From positions 186,001 through 250,000 of the forward strand of contig MU603940.1 of assembly GCA_025201845.1 (NCBI GenBank): DNA of 64,000 bases, given 5' to 3'. Shown here in pieces: positions 41,658 to 51,300 of the stretch (position 1 is its first letter; every line of letters begins with the position of its first letter). The translations under genes and the position numbers were made by a program. The stretch is from Martensiomyces pterosporus. Taxonomy: Eukaryota > Kickxellomycota > Kickxellomycetes > Kickxellales > Kickxellaceae. Below the pieces are notes generated by a model. That model was given only the letters and a program-made list of their open reading frames with translations, did no database searches and was not told where the DNA came from.

Positions 41658-43411
41658 TGTCGACGAGTGGCCGTGGGCCTTTCTTTGGGTGAGTGTGCTT
41701 GCTATGGCGGAGGCTGAAGCGGCGCGCGCGCTCTCTATCTCTTTCTAAAACCGGCCAGCCTTTCTTTTCTATTCTCATTTAATCAAGCTCTTTATGATTT
41801 CTTGCAATAGTAAGGCTTGTTCTACACATAAACAATTGGAATGAGGCGGACTCAAAATGCGATGAAAAAGCATGCGTTTCCCACTGACGAGGCACATCTC
41901 TATGCGGAGGAGAGCTTGATTTTGTCTTGGTGAGCAGCTTTGGCTTCTCCATCTACAAGGCCCAAGCTATCGAAAACGGCAAAACTCGCTATTTGCGGCA
42001 AATGGGGGATGGCAGTAGTGGCCGTTTGTTAGCCGTGACTCGAGTCTGCTGCTAACAATAACAAAGAATTGCCGAGCTCAGACTTTGTGCAAAAATAATG
42101 CAGATTTAATGAAAATGACAAAAAGGCGTGCCGGGTTGCATATTGTTGCCAATGGTAGTAGCATCTGCTGCTGCTACCTCGCCAATTGCAGCCTTTGTGG
42201 GCCAGATTTGGACGATTGGAACAATGCTGGGATAGGCGCATATGGTCGAACATGACTGAGGAGCACACCTGGAGCATCATTGGCACTTGGTTCGCAGTGC
42301 CTTCTGCTTTTCTCGCTCTGCCTTTGTCCTTTGCTCCGTTTGAGCGCCCATTCGCATCTGCTGCTGCATCTGCGCCTGTCTCGACAAAGGAGCGAGGGAG
42401 CGAAAGATTTCGGAGTGCGAGGCCTGCAGAGAAGCTGTAGCAGTCCTTGGGTTGTGCTTGTTTCTGGAGCGCCATGCTTGGCGCACCTGGGTTCCAGCTC
42501 ATTTTGCAGGATGGGTCTTTGTGGATCCAGAATGCACCATCCGCACGCCCGCTCCAGAGTGGAAGCGCCGCGCATGTGTATATGCTCAAAGCGTGCCGCT
42601 CTGCCCTTTTGGGGAGAGAAATAGTTTCTGTGATCTATTGTTGACCACGCGTCACTAAGAGAGAACGAATGCGGCATGCGCCGCAAAGAAATCAAGAATA
42701 CGGCGATGACAAACGCCTGTCTGAGCTGTGGCCAGAAAGGCACAGCTGGTAGCATACATCTTGGGCCAGCTTCGCTCTGTTCCGTTCGCACAAGGATTGG
42801 CGGATAAAAAGTTTTCTCTTGTTGTTGTTTGCTGATGCTCGGCGGCGGTTGCAACTCCGACTTGGCTGATGCATGCTAAGCTAGTGACCATTTCTGAGTG
42901 CTCTGCAGGGAGCTCATTGAGTTGAGTGTAGAGGTGATGCTGGGTGGGCACGGTACTACATCAGCAGCCGTGCATAAGCGCAGTGTGCGAGCTATGCAAG
43001 CTAGTTTTTATAAGAGCGTCTGCTCTGCCCCTCTTTCTCTCCGCCTGCTTCTTCTGCTTGCCTCTCTTCTTCTCCAGACCTGGACCTTTGGTTTTTCTGC
43101 CTTTTGCTCTCCAGCTGCGTTTGTGTTCCTGACGCTGTACGGGGCTGTAACGACGACAACGACGGCGGCGGCGGCGACGTTCTCACACTCTTCTGTACAC
43201 GACGCCTTTTTGCACCTTCTTTTGTCTTTGTTGTTTTGTTTGGCGTTATACCGTCGCCACCTCTTGTTCCTCTGCACGCATAAACGACAAAAAACACCAC
43301 ACACATACCCTGCTGCTGCCGCTTTCCCTTGCTTCCCCTTACCTTTTCCGCCAAGCAGAAGAAAAAGCAGCCCCTCAACCTTCAATTGGCCAAGCTTATA
43401 AACACAGCGTT
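41658..43411. other. Long intergenic region CZIB to orphan gene A
   Basis: About 1.75 kb. A TATAAG box at 43009-43014 is followed by some 400 bases of C/T-rich DNA, probably the leader of the gene starting at 43412. Overlapping frames of 186 and 226 codons on the minus strand (42029-42854) contradict one another and match nothing, so I call no gene. Confidence 0.45.
43009..43014 (+). promoter_or_regulatory. TATA-like element upstream of orphan gene A
   Basis: TATAAG is followed by a pyrimidine-rich leader up to ATG 43412. Placement is the only evidence. Confidence 0.35.
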
Positions 43412-45265
43412 ATGCGGGACTCTAAAGCACACAGCACAGCGCTCGACAGACGGCCTGCCGCTGCTAGTCGCGACGCAGTGTTTGGTTCAAATTCAACTTC
43501 GCTTCAGACACGCCAGGCCCGGAGCATGGACGCAGCAAGAACTGCTCGCTCGTCCTCCCGGCACACATACAGCGATATGGAGCCTAGCGGTGGCTGCGTT
43601 CCGTCCCACAGGTCCATGTTTCGCATATTCAGGAGAAAGACACATACCGCGTCGGCTGTACCGCGCATTTCCAGCACCAGCGCCAACACAGCCGCAAACG
43701 CAAACACAGTCGCGAACGCAAACACCAGCGGCAGTGCGAGCATGAGTAGCAGCAGCGAACACGGAGGCTACGTACGGACTACAAAACTTCACCGCTCCAC
43801 AGGTCCAGCAGGCCACAGCCGTGCCAGTGGCGACACAGCCATTGCCACGGTGTCATTCACAGGCGAGGGCTTGCCAGCAAGCACGCGGTTTCCCCTTGGA
43901 ACACGGCCGCCCCAGTCACAGCCTCGCCACCACAAAGTAGGCAGGGGCACAATAGTGCAGCTGGGATCGTCATCAGAGAAGAGGGTGACAATTCCTGCTT
44001 TAAATGGCCTGCATACGGATATTGTGTCCGCGTCCTCAACAACAAGCACAAGAACAGAAGCAGCACCAGCAGCATCAAGGAGCCCTGAGGGCTCTGGGCC
44101 AGCCAGACCGCTTGCAAGGGGCCCCATTATGCCCCGCAGGTCCTCTTCCGCCAGCGACATGCACAATTCATACAATCAAATACGCGCTGGGCTGCTTCAG
44201 ATGTCCGTTTCTGACGACGAGCTTGCATCCAACCACGGCGCAGAGCTGCCGCCACACGTTCAGCCCGACGACAGCAGCGACTGGAACTCGGACTTTAGCT
44301 CGCCTTCCTCGCATCGCCGCTCGAGCGACCGCCCTGTATCTATAAACATCCCCCAGCCCATTGACGGCAGCCGCCTGAAGGACCGAGCCATCGACCGAGG
44401 GGTTCTTGAAGCACAGCGCAACATCCTGCAGCAAGAAAAGTGCCTCATGCAAATCAGCAACCTGAGCAGCTGCCTGGCGCTCCTGCGCCCTTCCATCATG
44501 CGCTGCCTTGTGTTTGAGCTCCCTGATCGCGGCATCCAAATTGGAACTTCCACTTTTGTCAGCGCCATCCGAGAACCCTGTGGCTCAGTTGAGCCGTCAG
44601 TAGAAGAAGAGCGCCTTTGGGAGCTCTGGCGCCAGGCCGAGGCGCTGTTGACTATTATGGACAACAACAACATCCCGCTGAGCACCATCGAATCTAGAAT
44701 CAGCCTCAGCAAGAAGCGCGCTATCATGCTGGCATTTTGCGACTGGGAGCAGTACTCGGCGTACGTCCAGGATGCGTGGGACAAGGCTTGCAGGGGCATT
44801 CCACAGCCAGACATCGACAGCGATCTTTGGCGTAGCAACGGCAGCAGCAACGACGCAAGCAAGCAAAGCAGCAAGCAAAGCAGCACCCGGAGCAGCAATG
44901 CTAGCAGTATTGCTAACGGCCACCAGCCAGGCGGCCCGGTATTCAGCGCTGGCGCGGGTACTAGGCAGCAACGCAGGTCTCGGCGGCGATCGATCGTTGG
45001 CGTTGCGCCAGGCAGCCTTCAGCGCATTGCTGACGAGGCGCAAAGCATCAAGCAAGAGTGCGAGCAGCTGCTGGAGCTCATGTCGCCCATGTACCGAGAA
45101 ACCCAAGCTGGCCTGAAAGACGAACAAATAACCAGCACTGAGGCGGCTATCGCGGCCACTGCAGCAGCGACAGCAGAGATTGATGCGCTGACAGGGGCAG
45201 ACGGTGCGCATGCCATGGCTTTTAGCAGCGGCAGCAATGATATTGCAGTTGACTTTGGACTATAG
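43412..45265 (+). CDS. Uncharacterised protein A (617 residues), helical C-terminal half
   Basis: I do not recognise a family. The first 250 residues are disordered and rich in Ser, Thr, Ala and Arg, with an Ala-Asn repeat (SANTAANANTVANANTSG). Residues about 256-465 look folded and alpha-helical: IRAGLLQMSVSDDELAS, then VLEAQRNILQQEKCLMQISN, CLALLRPSIMRCLVFELPD, and EERLWELWRQAEALLTIMDN, SKKRAIMLAFCDWEQY. Then come a Ser/Gln spacer and a final helical stretch (ADEAQSIKQECEQLLELMS). No signal peptide or membrane segment is seen. Length, clean frame and local codon use support a real gene. Its function may involve protein binding through the helices, but that is a guess. It is tandem with gene B, 272 bp apart. 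Confidence 0.8.
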   Translation: MRDSKAHSTALDRRPAAASRDAVFGSNSTSLQTRQARSMDAARTARSSSRHTYSDMEPSGGCVPSHRSMFRIFRRKTHTASAVPRISSTSANTAANANTVANANTSGSASMSSSSEHGGYVRTTKLHRSTGPAGHSRASGDTAIATVSFTGEGLPASTRFPLGTRPPQSQPRHHKVGRGTIVQLGSSSEKRVTIPALNGLHTDIVSASSTTSTRTEAAPAASRSPEGSGPARPLARGPIMPRRSSSASDMHNSYNQIRAGLLQMSVSDDELASNHGAELPPHVQPDDSSDWNSDFSSPSSHRRSSDRPVSINIPQPIDGSRLKDRAIDRGVLEAQRNILQQEKCLMQISNLSSCLALLRPSIMRCLVFELPDRGIQIGTSTFVSAIREPCGSVEPSVEEERLWELWRQAEALLTIMDNNNIPLSTIESRISLSKKRAIMLAFCDWEQYSAYVQDAWDKACRGIPQPDIDSDLWRSNGSSNDASKQSSKQSSTRSSNASSIANGHQPGGPVFSAGAGTRQQRRSRRRSIVGVAPGSLQRIADEAQSIKQECEQLLELMSPMYRETQAGLKDEQITSTEAAIAATAAATAEIDALTGADGAHAMAFSSGSNDIAVDFGL

Positions 45266-45537
45266 CTCTTGCGTGTGTTGGCCACTGCAAACAAAACTAA
45301 TAAACACTGATGCCATGTCTGCTTGTTCGCCAGCCAGATGCGAAAATCACTGCTTTTGAGGAGGAGCATGACGCAGCTTTTCTCTTTGCATTTCTTCTCT
45401 TTGCATTTCTTCTCTCTGCTCCCCCGCTCTGCTCCCCCGCTCTGCTTGTGCCCTTTTCTTTCTTTGTATCTGCCGCCTTGCCAATACCCTAGCGCCTACT
45501 CTATTCTCTTCTCGTGCTGTATATTCACATTCGAACA
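45266..45537. repeat. Tandem pyrimidine repeats upstream of orphan gene B
   Basis: Around 45378-45445 are repeated units TTCTCTTTGCATTTC (two to three copies) and GCTCCCCCGCTCT (two copies). They sit where the promoter or leader of the gene at 45538 should be. Confidence 0.6.
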
Positions 45538-45996
45538 ATGAACGCCCATGATATGGACTTGGATTCCCCTGACCACCAGGGCAATGAGCCCTCTTCTACT
45601 CAGACGCGCAGCTACGCTACAGCGGTTACACCGCCCCAGTCCACAGACAACACGCCTCACAGGCAGGTAGCGCCGACCACAGTCGATGACGACGTGGGCA
45701 GTGCTTTCTCTGGCTCGGCAGAAGGCAGCGTCGCGCCGCCCACCTTCGCTGCGGGAGGGCGAATGTCTGACAGCGCAGCGCCCGAGTCGCCTATTGCTAA
45801 CAGCGATGATGGAGACAGCAACTCGGGCGCTGACTACGCGGCATACGAGGAGAGCAGCTTCATGGGAGACAGCGGGTATCGCCAGGTTCGTGGTCGCCCC
45901 AGAGTCAATATGCAGGGCGGCGTGAGCGAGGTCGGCAGAATCGAGCACAAGGGCTTCTTTAACGACTTTGGCAACAGCTGGCACATCGCAGAGTAA
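45538..45996 (+). CDS. Uncharacterised small acidic protein B (152 residues)
   Basis: The protein is disordered, acidic and rich in Ser, Asp and Pro over residues 1-130. It ends in a distinct segment with aromatic residues, GRIEHKGFFNDFGNSWHIAE (133-152). The contrast suggests a short conserved C-terminal binding motif on an otherwise flexible protein. It has no signal peptide or membrane helix. I cannot name a family. ATG 45538 is the first in frame after the C/T-rich leader. It is convergent with gene C, only 151 bp apart. Confidence 0.7.
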   Translation: MNAHDMDLDSPDHQGNEPSSTQTRSYATAVTPPQSTDNTPHRQVAPTTVDDDVGSAFSGSAEGSVAPPTFAAGGRMSDSAAPESPIANSDDGDSNSGADYAAYEESSFMGDSGYRQVRGRPRVNMQGGVSEVGRIEHKGFFNDFGNSWHIAE

Positions 45997-46147
45997 GCCG
46001 GATGTGTAAGGAGAAGAAAGATAGCCAGCACATGCCGGGGCTGCCTTTTGTTGCGTAAGCGACGTGTTTATTGTATTTGGATGGTAGCAGCATAACGTTA
46101 AGTAAATAAATAACTGAAGTAGCGGCCGTGAGGTGACGGCGGCAGCC

Positions 46148-47218
46148 CTAGACAACGGCAGCTGCTCCTGGCAGCATCGTCGGCGAGGCCCCGAGAACAC
46201 TGACGCGCTGCCCATCTGTGTCCTTGGAAAGCGAGTATCTGCAGCGGGAATAGTAGTACTTGCGGCTACATGTGACAGCTTGTGCCGCAGGCATTGCGCA
46301 TCCATGGGTGCTGCTCGGGGAGCTAGGCGACTTGCTCAGATTTCCTGCGCGGAAGGCGGAAGAGAGTGGCGGGTGAGACAGCGTGTCTGAGCCAGAGATC
46401 TCAAACAAGGACGAGCAAGAAGGCGAGGGAGGAACGAATATAAACTCCGAGCTGCCACAGGGACTAGCGAGCGTTACTGGCGACGAGGGCGCGGTAGAGC
46501 AGCTGGTGATGCCCAGGCTGTCCTCGTCAAACGAGCACGACATTTCCTTGGGCAGCTGGTGCTCGCTCGTGGGTGCCCTGGCTGGCGGCGGTCTATGCCT
46601 GTCGTCGATCGGCGTTGACCAGGATATCTTTGGACGCATGACTACTGCTGCTGGGGTGCCCCTGCTGGTCGCTGGTCGCACCGCCAAGCGGATGCTCCGC
46701 GGCGAGCCTACTTTAGCATCTGGCTGGCTCTCTGTTTCTTCGGTGCCGGCTGGTTTCGTGGGCCTTTCCTCATTGCGCCATGCGCAGTCGGCGGCGTCGA
46801 CAGTCTGTGCAGCTTCGAAGCCGGCCTCGCTGCGAGTCTCCGGGCCATGTGTCCGCCTCAATGCATTGATCGACCCGGCAAGAGACAAGGATGATTGCGA
46901 GTGCTGCATGCGGTAGGCCGAGGACATGGCGGGGAATGGGAGACGCAAACAAGGGTCTGGGAGTCTCAGGGGCAGGCTGACTCCGTTGCTTGAGCATGAA
47001 ATTCTATGCATCACGCTGCGCTCGGCTGCAGTCATTTGCGTCTCGTATTCCTCAACCTCGACACCAGCGCGCTTGCTGGCTGCAGACTCCTCAGACTTGC
47101 CATGAGAGCCGCCAATGTCCCAATGGCACCGACTGACCAAGTACACCGTCAGACCTCCAATGATGCTGCCGAACAAAACCAAGAGCACGCAGACGATCGA
47201 AGCCAGCCAGATTTCCAT
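46148..47218 (-). CDS. Uncharacterised single-pass membrane protein C (356 residues)
   Basis: One transmembrane segment lies at the extreme N-terminus (about 4-27, WLASIVCVLLVLFGSIIGGL) after MEI, followed by VYLVSRCHW and a long tail. The tail (about 35-356) is rich in Ser, Pro, Arg and Thr with no known domain, so the protein is probably a signal-anchored or tail-exposed membrane protein. The family is unknown. I place the start at ATG 47218, directly before the hydrophobic segment; the frame is open 35 codons further up, but that stretch lies in leader. A second methionine before the helix is absent. Confidence is moderate because no homology supports it. Confidence 0.6.
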   Translation of the reverse strand: MEIWLASIVCVLLVLFGSIIGGLTVYLVSRCHWDIGGSHGKSEESAASKRAGVEVEEYETQMTAAERSVMHRISCSSNGVSLPLRLPDPCLRLPFPAMSSAYRMQHSQSSLSLAGSINALRRTHGPETRSEAGFEAAQTVDAADCAWRNEERPTKPAGTEETESQPDAKVGSPRSIRLAVRPATSRGTPAAVVMRPKISWSTPIDDRHRPPPARAPTSEHQLPKEMSCSFDEDSLGITSCSTAPSSPVTLASPCGSSEFIFVPPSPSCSSLFEISGSDTLSHPPLSSAFRAGNLSKSPSSPSSTHGCAMPAAQAVTCSRKYYYSRCRYSLSKDTDGQRVSVLGASPTMLPGAAAVV

Positions 47219-48319
47219 GCGCAGAGAGCAGCAGCTGTCGCGAGCGAGATTATGTGTGATGAAGTGCACGAAGGAATTAGTATGTGAGCGCGAAATAAGG
47301 ATGTGGTCGTAAGATACAGACAAATAAACAAATAAACAAAAGCAGATGATACGAATGCTGATGTCGGATGAGCGGAGTGAAGGAGCGGAATAGGAGAGAG
47401 GAGGAAGGTGCGGGTAGGGCTGAGAGTGAGGATGGATAGCGGGGCAGTGGCAGACAGGCGAAAGATGGGCCGTGGGCGTGGGTGTTTATTGCTTGTCTCC
47501 AAGATGTTTGCCTGCCAGCAACTTTGGTCAATGCGAATGTAGTGGATGAATTTGAGCGTGAATGAGGGGCGTGGTGGAGCAGAGGGGCATTCGCATTTTG
47601 CAGCGGAAGGGATGGAGTAGGGATGGCATGCAGAGCTTGTGTCGGCGGAAGCAGTAGGAGCCGAGGGAGAACAAGCGGGGGCAGAGACAGGAAGGACAGC
47701 ATGCCCAGTGCTGCAGACTCCGGCCAGCTCCATGCAGTCAACAAGGAGATGCGTCCTCTGATGCAGCTGTGCTCTCAAAAAGAGCAGCACAAGGGGGGTC
47801 TGAATGCGCTACAAAGCCCAACGAGGCGGGACAAGATGCGCTTGCTTTCCTTGCAGTAATGCACAAACGCCAGCTGCGTGCATTGATGGGTTTCTGGAAT
47901 GCGCAGAGAAAACAATGCAGACTGCACTGCCTGCCAATTTAGATAGAGCAGCTCGGTCCTTGTTCGCCAGACCAGGAGCGGCATTCTTTTCAGGACCGCG
48001 TCGATGAGCTTACCTGAAAAAGGCGTCTAAATTAATTGCTAGTGCACCATTGTTCCTGGCGTGTCGCACATTGCAGCGTCGTTAAATTGGCAGCCAGCAA
48101 GGCCAGAAGGCAGGTCCAGCCACGAAGGGAAAGGGAGGAGCAGTCTACAGGCGCGCATAGCCAGCCCCACTCTACTGCCCTCAGCAGCCCAAAGCACGGC
48201 GGCTGGCGCATTGTCCTCTCTGCCAAACAAGCAGGAAAAGGTAACTGGCAAATGAATGCAAAATGAATGCAATGGACAGAAAGGCCAAACATCTGAACTC
48301 AAAAAGAGAGCGACTACAG
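47219..48319. other. Intergenic region between gene C and MSH6
   Basis: These 1.1 kb hold the 5' region of gene C and the 3' region of MSH6 (both minus strand). A 69-codon minus frame (47775-47984) ends the longest open stretch, but I cannot join it to an upstream exon. A/T repeats of AATAAACAAAT type occur near 47320-47340. No RNA gene is seen. Confidence 0.45.
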
Positions 48320-51300
48320 CTAATTGTTAGACACCATTGTGCGGCGCAGGTGGTCAACGATGCAGCTCCAGTACTGGTTCTCGTTTGCGCGCTTGGCCTT
48401 TTGCGCTCCGCCAACGGGATCCTCCTCCTCGCTGGCGTCCGCGGTGCAGTCCTCGGCCCTGTCTGATTCAAGGGCTGCCATGCGCAAAAGGTTGGCAAAG
48501 TCGCTTTGGACTGTCAGTGGCAGAATGCCCTCCTGGTCGCCTGCGTCCTCGCTGCCTGTGGGTGTAGGCGTGCTGCCAGCCAGCGTAGGAGTGCCCAGCG
48601 TGCTTTGCGTACCGTCTGACTGAGTCGCCTGCTCCGAGCGCCCCTTCTGGAGGTACTTTTGCTTGATGCCATGCTCGAATTGTTCAGCAATGGCATTTGC
48701 GCGCTTGACGATGGCCACAGGCACACCTGCCATGGCAGCCACATTCATCCCGTGCGACTTTGACGCAACGCCACGCTGAAGACGGTACAGGAAAGTGACC
48801 CTGTGCTCCTCCTCGTTGACTGCACACGCCATGAACATGGGCCTCAGGTGCGGCTCAACAACCATCCTGGGCTCTTGTGCAGCCAGCGCTGCTGGTTCAG
48901 AGGCCGTCGATGTGCCCAGAAGAGACTCAGCTAAAAGGCCGTAGTGAGTCGAGAAGAATCCCAGGCAGCCCAGGCGCGAGCAAAGGCCATGGAGCACGCC
49001 GTACGCTACCGCCTCGCCATCGTGGGTGCTGGTTCCACGGCCAAGCTCGTCAAGCACAACAAGCGACCTTGGCGTCGCGTAGCGCAAGATTGTGGCCGTC
49101 TCTGCCATCTCAACCATGAATGTCGAGCGCCCTGCAAGCAGATGGTCGCGTGCGCCGATGCGGGTAAACAGGCGATCGACCGGCAGAATTGTTGCGGACT
49201 CTGCAGGCACGTAGCAGCCAAGCTGTGCAAGGATGACTCCCAGGCAGAGCTGGCGAAGAAGCGTCGACTTGCCTCCCATGTTCGGTCCAGTCAGCAGAAT
49301 CATGGATGCGTTGTCGCTCTCGGCGGCGCCACCAGCAGTGCCGGGATTGGCAGCACCCGAGCGGCGACCCAGAACGATGTCGTTCGCAACAAAGTCGGAT
49401 ATTCTGCCCGAGAGCGCAACACAGGGGTGGCGAAGCTGCCTGAACTCGATGTATCCGCCTGCATCGCCGTTGCTCTCCAAGATGGCTGGGCGGGTGCATG
49501 GGCTGCCCAGAGATGTGGACGCGACCGAGAGGGCCAAAAGGCAATCGACCTCGGACACAACCGACACTGCCTTCATCAGCAGCGCATAGTGTCTATCGAA
49601 GCGGGCATACAGTCTGGACTGGTAGCTGTCCAGCACCATCGACTTTGTCTCCACGGCCTCAGCACGCTCCTGCACCTTGGTCCGCAGCTCGGGCGACCAG
49701 TACCTGTTTACCGCCTTGGTTGCCGACAAGCGGAAGTAGTTGCTTGGCACCTTGACGCTGGCAGGCATCTCGAGCTGGTAGTGCTCCTTGCCCATGTTCT
49801 TGTAAACAATGCTTGCACAGCCAAACCGCTTCCTGTTCTCATTTAGATGCCTCTCGAACCACGCGTCGAGCGCATTCATCTGCCCCAGGACCTCGTCGTA
49901 CTGCGGGTCGCTGCCAGGGTGCGGGAACAGGCGGCCCTCATCGGCCGCCATAGTGGCGTCAAACGCAGATCTAAACTCTGCCAAAAGGTCATCCAGTGTG
50001 GGGAACATGTCCAAGAGAGCCTTGATGCGCGCAGGCGCGGCGTCGCCATGAGAGGACCGCAGGGAGTGAACCATGCGTGTGGCTGCAGCAAGCCCATCGA
50101 GCACTGCGATAAAGTCGGCAACCTTGCACCGCCCCGAGTGCACACGGCTCAGCCCGCGCTCAAGATCAGCCAGCCCCCTGAGCGTCTCCGCAATCGTGTC
50201 GCATACGTCTCCGTTGGCCACGAAAAAGTCGACCACATCCAGGCGAGCGTTGATGTCGCTCGCGTGCCTCAGCGGGTGGCACGTCCAGCGGGTGAGCAGG
50301 CGCCTTCCAAACGGCGTCAGTGCATGGTTGAGCAGAGAAAACAGGGTGCCCTCGATGCTGGCCATCTTGTTTCCACGAGCAATCGCTGCCGAAATGGCGC
50401 TGCCGCCGCTATCTGAGGAAATGGCGAACAGGTCAAGGTTGGAGATGGTAGGGCCATCCAGCACCAACGCCGTCTTGCGCTGAATAGGCGAGTACGGCGT
50501 AAAGTTCCCGAGCGACGCAAGGTCCTTGTCCAGCTTGAGCGTGCGCAGGTACGACAAGAGACCGCCAACTGCCGTCAGCGCAAGTGGCTCGTGCTCAGCA
50601 GCGGCGCGAAGCGCAGCGGGCCACATGCTTGTTCTGTTGTCGTCGGCGCCAGCCTCGCCAAAGTAGCCTGCCTGCTCGATCTCGCGCTTTGTCATGGGCA
50701 CGTCCCAGAACTCCTTCCGCGCCGTCATGGCAATCCAGTCAGTGTTCTGGCCGCACGAGTGCTTGAGCGTGCGCCAGGTAGGTGAGGAGAGCCCCGCCAT
50801 GCCGTCCCACGCGTCGGGGCTAGCCATGCTTATGTTCTCTGAGCTGTTGCCCTGCGTCAGGCTGGACGACGGGAGCGAAGGGATAGAGCTTTTGCCGGGA
50901 CTAGCGCCACCGCGGACATAGACCACCTCCCTGGGGTTGATTTGGGCCAGCAGCGTCTCCAACGCACTGCGATCGGAGTCGTCGTTTTTGATTGTGCAAA
51001 GGTGGAACTGCGCAGTTGATGTATCAACAAACGCTACTCCAAACGAGGTAGCCGCTATGGCAGCAGCGGAATCTTCCGCGTCCTCACCGTTGTTCACATG
51101 GGTAGCCTCGACGATTGCCATACAGTAGGTCGCCAGATCCTGCGTCAGCAGCGATGGATCAACCAGCGTGCCAGCGGTGAGGATTCCAGTCAGCTCGCGC
51201 ATGACAAGCGTGCCGCTTTTCTTTGAGCTTGCGCGCTCGCGCATGTCCTTGGCCAGCTTGCTCTCCATCTGGTCCACACGCGCCACCTTGTATCCCTTGG

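Noticed and set aside
42029..42854. Two overlapping minus-strand frames (186 and 226 codons)
   Set aside because: They are in different frames over the same DNA and neither has a domain, promoter or codon use like nearby genes.
47775..47984. Minus-strand frame with HYCKESKRILSRLVG, possible small mitochondrial protein
   Set aside because: No upstream exon gives a start in phase, and no known LYR or CX9C pattern fits.
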